Source of the DNA: Christensenella sp. UBA1224
GTDB lineage: Bacteria > Bacillota > Clostridia > Christensenellales > Aristaeellaceae
DNA: 5,117 nt
Direction: 5' to 3'
NCBI GenBank assembly: GCA_002309235.1
Contig: DBXA01000168.1
Span: 955 to 6,071 of the forward strand
Shown here: positions 1 to 5,117 of the stretch, one piece after another
How positions within the stretch are numbered: the stretch's first letter is position 1
Layout: each line of letters opens with the position of its first letter
Position numbers and translations under genes: made by a program
The notes under the pieces: model-generated
The model's database searches: none
The model's input: only the letters and a program-made list of their open reading frames with translations
Told to the model about the DNA's origin: nothing

Positions 1-975
1 TACCATGAGGAATACTGGCTTACGACGAATATCAACTATGGTGAGATCCTGCGCCACGGCGGTCTCGTCGATATACTGTACATCGGCGTGAAGACAGGCC
101 TGTATCCTTCGCTCATCTTTATGGGCGTTGGTGCCAGTACGGACTTCGGCCCGATGATAGCAAATCCGAAGAGCATGATCCTCGGCGCTGCTGCTCAGCT
201 TGGCGTATATATCGCGTTTGTCGGCGCGATCGCGCTTGGTATGCCGGCAAACGAAGCGGCTTCTATCGGTATCATCGGCGGAGCTGATGGACCTACCGCC
301 ATCTGGCTGACCAAGGCGCTTGCTCCCAACCTGCTCGCGCCGATCGCCGTTGCGGCGTACAGCTATATGGCTCTGATCCCGCTCATCCAGCCTCCGATCA
401 TGAAGCTCATCGTTCCCAAGCATGAGCGAGAGATCAAGATGGAACAGCTCCGTACGGTTTCCAAGACCGAGAAGATCATCTTCCCGATCATGGTCACCAT
501 CGTGACCTGCCTGCTTCTCCCGTCTGTGGCGCCGCTGCTCGGCTGCCTCATGTTCGGCAATCTCCTCAAGGAGACCGGTGTGACCGAACGCCTGAGCGAT
601 ACCGTCCAGAACGCTCTCATGAATATCGTAACCGTATGCCTTTCCATCTCTGTAGGCGCAACGGCTACCTATTCAAACTTCCTTACCGTAAAAACGCTCA
701 TGATCGTCGGACTCGGACTTGCTGCTTTCGCCTGTGCAACGGCCGGCGGACTGGTGTTCGGCCGTATCATGTGCAAACTGACACACGGAAAGATCAATCC
801 TCTCATCGGGTCGGCCGGTGTTTCCGCCGTGCCTATGGCTGCGCGTGTTGCACAGGTGCAGGGCCAGAAGGATAACCCGTCCAACTTCCTGCTCATGCAT
901 GCCATGGGCCCGAACGTTGCCGGTGTTATCGGGTCTGCCGTTGCCGCAGGTTTCCTGATGGCTATGTTCGGCTGA
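1..975 (+). CDS. Sodium ion-translocating decarboxylase subunit beta (OadB/GcdB/MmdB family), 5' end missing
   Basis: This is the integral membrane subunit of a biotin-dependent decarboxylase that couples decarboxylation of a carboxybiotin carrier to Na+ export. The frame is open from base 1 and gives 324 codons before TGA. The family is usually about 370-435 residues, so the N-terminus is off the window. Counting codon 1 at base 1, GGADGPT lies at 93-99; its Asp96 matches the Na+-binding Asp203 of Klebsiella OadB, from memory. With the same offset, Asn373, Gly377, Ser382 and Arg389 of that protein fall on N266, G270, S275 and R282 in NPLIGSAGVSAVPMAAR, so the functional residues are intact. 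HAMGPNVAGVIGSA near the C-terminus is also family-typical. Several hydrophobic membrane segments are visible. The GTG at 88 is an internal Val codon, not a start, because conserved sequence precedes it. The substrate (oxaloacetate, glutaconyl-CoA or methylmalonyl-CoA) is set by the alpha subunit, which is not in view, so no symbol is given. Confidence 0.95.
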   Translation, partial: YHEEYWLTTNINYGEILRHGGLVDILYIGVKTGLYPSLIFMGVGASTDFGPMIANPKSMILGAAAQLGVYIAFVGAIALGMPANEAASIGIIGGADGPTAIWLTKALAPNLLAPIAVAAYSYMALIPLIQPPIMKLIVPKHEREIKMEQLRTVSKTEKIIFPIMVTIVTCLLLPSVAPLLGCLMFGNLLKETGVTERLSDTVQNALMNIVTVCLSISVGATATYSNFLTVKTLMIVGLGLAAFACATAGGLVFGRIMCKLTHGKINPLIGSAGVSAVPMAARVAQVQGQKDNPSNFLLMHAMGPNVAGVIGSAVAAGFLMAMFG

Positions 976-990
976 TAAAACGATAATAAA

Positions 991-1027
991 AGAAGAGAAT
1001 GCATCGCGAAACGGTGCATTCTCTTTT
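991..1027. terminator. Intrinsic terminator shared by two convergent genes
   Basis: A 14-bp hairpin pairs 993-1006 with 1012-1025 around a CGAAA loop. It sits between the decarboxylase stop (975) and the ATPase stop (1037). On the plus strand the stem is continuous, with one U-G wobble (1004/1014), and runs into TTTT at 1024-1027. On the minus strand that pair becomes an A/C mismatch, but CTTTTATTAT follows the stem. Termination in both directions is inferred from this structure. Confidence 0.85.
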
Positions 1028-1036
1028 CATATCCGA

Positions 1037-1900
1037 TCACTTTCCCCTGAACCGGTCTTTGAACTTCTCAAAGAAATCGTAATAGATCCTGACGTTTTTC
1101 AGGTCTGTCCAGTCTTCGACCTCCCTGCATCCGTTGTCGAGATCTATGATCCTGGCATCGGGCAATGCCAGAAGAAAGGGTGAATGGGTGCTGATGATAA
1201 GCTGGCAGCCGCAGTAGCGGACAGATTCGACCAGATAATCCGCAAGCTTCAGCTGGTTTTCCGGAGAAAGGCTGTTTTCCGGCTCATCCAGCAGGCAAAG
1301 AGTATCCTCCATGATGCGCGACTTGAAGTAGTAATCGGATGATTCTCCGTTTGACTGCTCACGTATGCTTGCCTGCAGGCGGTCTTTTACCCATTTGGAC
1401 TGCGTTTTTCTCCTCGCGTCATTCCGCTCTCTCAATCTGTCGTAATCATCAAGGGTCCGAATGACGGTCCTGTCGTGCTTCAGCTGCTGGTATTCGGCTG
1501 CGAGCTCTTCTCTTCTGCTGTCGACTCCTTCGTTGATGCAGCGAACGCCGAGCATGAAATCAAATACATCGTCACTGGTGATGATCCTGGAATTGAGCGG
1601 TATCGCTTCCTCCAGCGTCATGGAGCACAGGTCGACATAATCCTCAAAGAAGGGAGAGCGGTTATAGACCGAATCTCTCCTGAGCCTCGCTTTTTCAGCT
1701 ATGACATTCAGTATCGTGCTTTTTCCGGAACCGTTCCCGCCGTACAGTATGGTTATGGGCCTGAAGGACAAGTGCGTGAGCCCAAGCTTCGGCATGATAT
1801 AAAACGGATAGATGGAATCGTAATACGTCAGCTTGATGTGCAGTCTGTACTGCCATTCTGCGTCTTCTGTCGGAAAATCAAACGAGGCGAGGTACAGCAT
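1037..1900 (-). CDS. Small ABC/SMC-like AAA family ATPase
   Basis: This is a 287-residue soluble ATPase with no membrane segment. Walker A is GGNGSGKST (54-62, Lys60). An ABC-type signature, SNGES, lies at 183-187. Walker B is CLLDEPE (202-208, Asp205 and Glu206), followed by a D-loop-like NSLSPENQ. STHSP contains the switch His239. This order is typical of the AAA_21/AAA_23-like single-domain ATPases related to the heads of SMC, RecF and OLD proteins, which dimerise around ATP. Residues about 128-180, between Walker A and the signature, are charged and helix-like. No TOPRIM or nuclease domain follows, so OLD nuclease is unlikely. The ATG at 1900 is preceded by AAAGGA at a 9-base spacing. The gene lies 14 bases downstream of the carboxylesterase, so the two are probably co-transcribed. 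The family is clear, but the cellular role is unknown. Confidence 0.88.
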   Translation of the reverse strand: MLYLASFDFPTEDAEWQYRLHIKLTYYDSIYPFYIMPKLGLTHLSFRPITILYGGNGSGKSTILNVIAEKARLRRDSVYNRSPFFEDYVDLCSMTLEEAIPLNSRIITSDDVFDFMLGVRCINEGVDSRREELAAEYQQLKHDRTVIRTLDDYDRLRERNDARRKTQSKWVKDRLQASIREQSNGESSDYYFKSRIMEDTLCLLDEPENSLSPENQLKLADYLVESVRYCGCQLIISTHSPFLLALPDARIIDLDNGCREVEDWTDLKNVRIYYDFFEKFKDRFRGK

Positions 1901-1909
1901 CCCATCCTA

Positions 1910-1915
1910 TCCTTT
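1910..1915 (-). promoter_or_regulatory. Ribosome binding site of the ATPase gene
   Basis: AAAGGA on the minus strand ends 9 bases before the ATG at 1900. It overlaps the TGA stop of the upstream esterase (1915-1917) by one base. This supports the chosen start and suggests translational coupling within a two-gene operon. Confidence 0.7.
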
Positions 1916-3198
1916 CAGATATCGTATACACGGATACAGTTTTCGCTTGCCGTATATGGGACCCAGTTTTTGTCAGCCGGTTTTCCGGATCTGCAGAAGC
2001 TCGTCCAGTCGTCGGTCATCGTATCGCTGAGCTCATAGTCTTCCTTGACAAACGGCCGCCAGCATCTGCCTAATGTGCCGAATGTATACCAGACTTCCGC
2101 CGTGTGGAACGCGCCTGCATCGTCACCGGGCAGTGCGCGCCTGAAATCGTATACATAAGCTCCTCTTCTTCCGAGCTTTTCAAGCTCAAGGCTCCAGTTC
2201 ACAGCTGCGTCGTTGAGAGGCCTCTTCCCGTCGCCCATAGCGATATCATTCAGTGTGGAACCTATCATATAATCGATGTCCAATATGGTGCCGTTTTCGA
2301 CAGCCTCGTTATAGCCTCCTATCAGCAGCTTCCCATCGATGTTCGGCACGAATGTGAGCCATTTTTGCTTCTTTTCAAACTGGTCCTGGAGGGAGAGGAG
2401 CGTTTCACAGTCAGTATTCATAAGCTGCTCATATGATCCGATACCGGATGACTTTGTAAACTCCAGGCCGGTGGTTTCGGCCGTCTCAAGTGTGCAGTCC
2501 CGGTTCAGGATGCTGTTGTATCCGCCGCCGCTCTGGAGGATCGCGCCTTTTATCAATCCTTTTGTGAGGGGGGAGGAAACCAGCGTCTGCACGCTCATCG
2601 CGCCTGCGGACTGTCCCATGATGGTTATGTTATCCGGATCACCGCCGAAGGCCGATATGTTGTTTTTGACCCATTGGATCGCAAACAGCTGGTCGTAGAT
2701 CCCGTAGTTTCCGCTGATACCGTCCTTGCTCCGCTGTGAAAGCCACGGATGCGCCAGGAACCCCCATACACCTACCCTGTAGTTGATGGATACGAGGATA
2801 ACGCCTCTTTTGCAGAAAGCCTCTCCGTCAAATTCCACTTCCCAGTTAAAGCCGTGGTTAAAGGCGCCGCCATGGATCCATATCGCGACGGGATACTTTG
2901 CTTTTTCATTGCATTCGGGCGTCCAGATGTTGAGGTTCAGGCATTCTTCCAAGAAAGATGGCCTTCTCTCGGGAGTGGAGTAGAATTCCTTCCCGTAAAA
3001 GGAATCCTCCGGCATGAGCGTCTGATAGCAGGCCGGTCCGAATTGGGTACACTCTCTTACGCCTGACCAGGAGGGGTATTCCTTGGGCATTTCAAAGCGA
3101 TCTGCTTTTGCATAGGGAATACCGCGGAATATCACACAGTTATCCTTTCTGACGCCGGATACCATACCGGAATGGATATTGACAGTTGATGAAAACAT
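1915..3198 (-). CDS. Type B carboxylesterase (PnbA-like, alpha/beta hydrolase)
   Basis: This 427-residue serine esterase should hydrolyse carboxylic ester bonds; the natural substrate cannot be told. The N-terminal stretch GVRKDNCVIFRGIPYA (15-30) is family-typical. HGGAF (109-113) forms the oxyanion hole. NYRVGVWGF (139-147) is also characteristic. The nucleophile elbow GQSAG places Ser197 as catalytic. The likely His is H365 in GAFHTAEVWYTFGTL. The acid, usually Glu in a GTxxDEG context, appears to be Asp318 in IGSTLNDIA. The C-terminus has the usual WTSFCRSGKPAD (398-409). At 427 residues it is shorter than the roughly 490-550 of classical members, mainly between the acid and the His. No signal peptide is seen, so it is probably cytoplasmic. 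The ATG at 3198 has AGAGAGG 9 bases upstream and a good promoter. It is the first gene of the probable operon with the ATPase. Confidence 0.93.
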   Translation of the reverse strand: MFSSTVNIHSGMVSGVRKDNCVIFRGIPYAKADRFEMPKEYPSWSGVRECTQFGPACYQTLMPEDSFYGKEFYSTPERRPSFLEECLNLNIWTPECNEKAKYPVAIWIHGGAFNHGFNWEVEFDGEAFCKRGVILVSINYRVGVWGFLAHPWLSQRSKDGISGNYGIYDQLFAIQWVKNNISAFGGDPDNITIMGQSAGAMSVQTLVSSPLTKGLIKGAILQSGGGYNSILNRDCTLETAETTGLEFTKSSGIGSYEQLMNTDCETLLSLQDQFEKKQKWLTFVPNIDGKLLIGGYNEAVENGTILDIDYMIGSTLNDIAMGDGKRPLNDAAVNWSLELEKLGRRGAYVYDFRRALPGDDAGAFHTAEVWYTFGTLGRCWRPFVKEDYELSDTMTDDWTSFCRSGKPADKNWVPYTASENCIRVYDI

Positions 3199-3207
3199 AT
3201 GCCGATA

Positions 3208-3214
3208 CCTCTCT
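3208..3214 (-). promoter_or_regulatory. Ribosome binding site of the carboxylesterase gene
   Basis: AGAGAGG on the minus strand ends 9 bases before the ATG at 3198. This fixes the esterase start at the first Met of the frame. Confidence 0.65.
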
Positions 3215-3232
3215 TATGGATATTATGCTATG

Positions 3233-3261
3233 ATTATACCATCATGTGTTTTCCGGCACAA
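3233..3261 (-). promoter_or_regulatory. Extended -10 promoter of the esterase-ATPase operon
   Basis: On the minus strand a perfect TATAAT (3238 to 3233) is preceded by TGG, giving the extended -10 element TGnTATAAT. A weak -35, TTGTGC (3261 to 3256), lies 17 bases upstream. Transcription would start near 3226 and leave a leader of about 27 bases. The strong -10 can compensate for the poor -35, as is known for sigma-70/sigma-A extended -10 promoters. No clear operator is seen. Confidence 0.7.
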
Positions 3262-3290
3262 GAAAAGGGGCATCGAACGGATTGCCCCTT
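3261..3290 (-). terminator. Intrinsic terminator of the peptidoglycan-binding protein gene
   Basis: On the minus strand, AAGGGGCA (3290-3283) pairs with TGCCCCTT (3272-3265) around a 10-base loop. A TTTTCTT run begins at 3266. The stem starts 10 bases after the TGA at 3301-3303. It separates this gene from the esterase operon on the same strand. Confidence 0.85.
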
Positions 3291-3300
3291 GATCTTCATA

Positions 3301-5117
3301 TCATTCTTCGATATAGGAATAACTGTGATAATACGCTGCGTCAGAAAAGAGATATGCCTGGAATTCGGCGGAAGCAAAGTCATCGATACTGTTAAGGCCG
3401 CGCATCCTCTGTACTTCTTTGCATGCTTCGAGCGTAGCGTATGTAAATTTCCCCTTATGAGAGGAAGAGTAATTGTTGAAAAAACCAAGTTCGATTAATC
3501 TTTGCTGCAACTTTGCGACACTGTCGGATTTATCGCCGACCTTCAGCAGGGAATACGAACGGCATTCCTCTAATGTCGGTGCACTGTTGTCCATGATCCT
3601 TTCGAGCAATGCGTACGTGGCCGAGCCGTCGATCTTATAGTTCATCATCTTTTGCGCTCTCTTGACGGCTGTTGTCGTAGCGGAAAGGTAATTTCCGGAT
3701 ACCTCATCATTGAAATAGCCCAGATCATGCAGGGCTTGCTGCAGCTTGGATACCTTGCTGCCGGTGTCGCCGGGCTTCAGTACAACGGTACTGCCATCGA
3801 CTTCTTCATAAAATTCTATGTTCTCGTATGACGGAGCGCTTTCGGCAAACAGCGCTTTCCACAGGGCTTTGTCGACTATGCCTGTTTTTTTGAGCCCAAG
3901 CTGCTCCTGGAACAGCATAACTGCGCTCTCGGTTTGTCCGTAGTAGTTGCCTGTCGGATCCCCGCTGAAGTATCCGAGGGCTTTGAGACGGTTCTGTATC
4001 CTTGTCACATGTTCACCGGAATCACCGTACTGTATCACGATGCTGGTATTGGCCGCAGGTGTTGATGCGGGCGCCTTTGTCGGCGCGGTATAATCCGGCG
4101 CATCGGAAGCGTAAAGCTTTGCCTGCAGAGAGGCTGTGGCTACTCCTGTCTGCTCCCAGCCGAGAGCTGACTGGAACAGCTTGACCGCATCGGTCGTTTT
4201 TGCCAGATAATTGCCGCTCGCATCGCTGTTGAAATAACCGAGTTCCTTTAGCCTTGCCTGCAGCTTTTTTACCGCTGTTCCCGTATCCCCGGGACTCAGT
4301 GTCGTATAGCTTACGGCGGCAGGAGCGGAAGTAGGGTAGGAAGCAGGCTGTGAACCGTTATAATACGGCGCAGTTGATGCAAAGAGATAACTCTGCAGTG
4401 CACTTGTGGCAATACCTGTCTTTTCCCAGCCAAGGGCTTCCTGGAAGAGCGAGACAGCTTTGGCGGTCACTGATCCGTAATCTCCGTCAGCTTTTGTATC
4501 GAGGTATCCAAGCTGTATCAGTCTTTGCTGCAGTTTTATAACAGCGGATCCGGTCGATCCGTCCTGGAGGAGTTCATACCCTGTGATCGTGGAAGGTACA
4601 GGGGTAGCAGAATAAGTGACAGAACCGGAAGATATCATTTGTGAATAGGTTTTAATATCCGCATATAAAACTTTCAGTGTGTACAGATCTGCAGTGCCGG
4701 TAGCCATTATTCCCATGGTTTCCTGGAAGAGCAATACGGCTGCCTTTGTCTTGCTGCCAAATATCCCATCGCAGTTTGAAGAATAATACCCGAGCGCGGT
4801 CAGCCGTTTTTGGAGCAGATAGACATTGTTGCCTTCGCTGCCGACGGAAAGCTCTTCTTCTCTTGGGCCGGGTGTCGTATACACATATACCGTGGGCACA
4901 GGCGTTGGCTTTCTTGTAGGTGCTGATGTATAAGTACCGGGTATCTCCTGCCAGCTGATCCCTTGGGCGGTTGGCGCTGCCGTTATGATGGGAGCCTGCG
5001 TAGGGGAGGGAGTCGGCGAAACTGCCGCTTTTGTGGCGAATGGTATCTCAGCCTCTACATCAAAATCGGACAGCGGGTCTTTTACCTGGTCAGGCGTTAT
5101 CCCGCAAGAGCAGCACA
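3301..5117 (-). CDS. Multi-repeat peptidoglycan-binding protein, probable lipoprotein, 5' end missing
   Basis: The frame is open from the right edge, giving 604 full codons before TGA at 3303-3301. The GTG at 4899 is not the start: the 72 codons upstream of it read as coherent protein. The partial product begins CCSCG, which looks like the end of a lipoprotein signal peptide. A Ser/Thr/Pro/Ala-rich linker follows (about 27-85), with SPTPSPTQAP and RKPTPVPT. Six peptidoglycan-binding (PF01471-type) domains come next, at about residues 89-152, 182-247, 273-337, 360-425, 446-510 and 523-591. Each carries the pattern GxxGxxVxxLQxRLxxLGYF, then a G-Y/F-T-A core and LFQxxxG. Linkers shorten towards the C-terminus. 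No amidase, transpeptidase, NlpC/P60 or lysozyme domain is seen, so the inferred role is anchoring to or sensing the cell wall rather than cutting it. The protein probably sits outside the membrane. The promoter is off the window. Confidence 0.9.
   Translation of the reverse strand, partial: CCSCGITPDQVKDPLSDFDVEAEIPFATKAAVSPTPSPTQAPIITAAPTAQGISWQEIPGTYTSAPTRKPTPVPTVYVYTTPGPREEELSVGSEGNNVYLLQKRLTALGYYSSNCDGIFGSKTKAAVLLFQETMGIMATGTADLYTLKVLYADIKTYSQMISSGSVTYSATPVPSTITGYELLQDGSTGSAVIKLQQRLIQLGYLDTKADGDYGSVTAKAVSLFQEALGWEKTGIATSALQSYLFASTAPYYNGSQPASYPTSAPAAVSYTTLSPGDTGTAVKKLQARLKELGYFNSDASGNYLAKTTDAVKLFQSALGWEQTGVATASLQAKLYASDAPDYTAPTKAPASTPAANTSIVIQYGDSGEHVTRIQNRLKALGYFSGDPTGNYYGQTESAVMLFQEQLGLKKTGIVDKALWKALFAESAPSYENIEFYEEVDGSTVVLKPGDTGSKVSKLQQALHDLGYFNDEVSGNYLSATTTAVKRAQKMMNYKIDGSATYALLERIMDNSAPTLEECRSYSLLKVGDKSDSVAKLQQRLIELGFFNNYSSSHKGKFTYATLEACKEVQRMRGLNSIDDFASAEFQAYLFSDAAYYHSYSYIEE
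3343..4851 (-). repeat. Six tandem peptidoglycan-binding domain repeats
   Basis: In translation order the units lie at about 4851-4660, 4572-4375, 4299-4105, 4038-3841, 3780-3586 and 3549-3343. Start-to-start distances fall from 279 to 273, 261, 258 and 231 bases. Units 2 and 3 are the closest pair (for example ALGWEKTGIAT against ALGWEQTGVAT), but they differ at many synonymous sites, so the duplication is not recent. Unit 1 lacks the GW core, and unit 6 is the most diverged, carrying a Ser-rich insertion (NNYSSSHKGK). Boundaries are approximate. Confidence 0.85.
5101..5117 (-). other. Possible lipobox at the signal peptide end
   Basis: The first complete codons read C-C-S-C-G. They are preceded by a cut codon NTG, which must be Leu, Met or Val. 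Cys4 (5106-5104), with Ser at -1, is the likely lipidated residue, followed by a polar mature start, GITPDQ. The hydrophobic core of the signal peptide is off the window, so this is inference. Confidence 0.5.

Noticed and set aside
669..1040. 123-codon minus-strand open frame
   Set aside because: It is antisense to the conserved C-terminal end of the decarboxylase beta subunit and runs through the terminator hairpin, so it is a shadow frame.
1037..1900. OLD-family nuclease or known anti-phage ATPase
   Set aside because: There is no TOPRIM or nuclease domain after the ATPase motifs, and the neighbour is an esterase rather than a known effector. Only the ATPase family can be supported.
1475..2038. 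187-codon plus-strand open frame
   Set aside because: It lies antisense across the ATPase and esterase, shows no recognisable motif, and the minus-strand proteins have clear family motifs throughout the overlap.
3179..3184. Perfect TTGACA on the plus strand
   Set aside because: No acceptable -10 lies 16-18 bases downstream (CCGATA region), and the bases are part of the esterase coding sequence.
3218..3240. Apparent symmetric element GGATATTA...ATTATACC near the promoter, considered as an operator
   Set aside because: The symmetry is a mirror repeat, not an inverted repeat, and only the outer GG/CC pairs are complementary. It is AT-rich promoter sequence.
3199..3498. Plus-strand open frame starting at the CATATG shared with the esterase start
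   Set aside because: It has no ribosome binding site, crosses the terminator and promoter, and is antisense to the end of the peptidoglycan-binding gene.
4350..4541. Plus-strand 63-codon open frame
   Set aside because: It is antisense to peptidoglycan-binding repeat 2, with no motif and no ribosome binding context of note.

Overview
The window reads as a piece of a bacterial chromosome from an anaerobic member of the Bacillota, most likely class Clostridia. Three things point that way. There is a sodium-translocating decarboxylase beta subunit. There is a compact type B carboxylesterase of the kind common in gut Clostridia. There is also a surface protein built from many peptidoglycan-binding repeats joined by Thr/Pro-rich linkers. 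Base composition looks moderate and similar across the genes. I see no insertion sequence, phage gene, tRNA, rRNA or CRISPR array. Genus cannot be told from this sequence.

Layout: positions 1-975 (+) hold the 3' part of the decarboxylase beta subunit gene, whose start lies off the left edge. It converges on a minus-strand pair, and a hairpin at 991-1027 lies between the two ends and can serve both. The minus-strand pair is a carboxylesterase (3198 to 1915) followed 14 bases later by a small ABC/SMC-like AAA ATPase (1900 to 1037). Both are probably read from one extended -10 promoter at about 3233-3261. Upstream of that promoter, also on the minus strand, is a long gene (stop at 3301, open to the right edge) for a secreted, probably lipid-anchored protein. 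It has six peptidoglycan-binding domains and ends in its own terminator (3261-3290).

Functionally these are three separate units. The first is membrane energy metabolism: decarboxylation coupled to Na+ export, with partner subunits off the window. The second is a two-gene esterase-ATPase operon whose joint purpose is unknown. The third is a cell-wall-binding surface protein with no catalytic domain in view. Nearly all of the window is coding and no gap exceeds about 100 bases. The most unusual points are the catalyst-free six-repeat wall-binding protein and the esterase-ATPase pairing. Nothing here clearly amounts to a new defence or mobile system.
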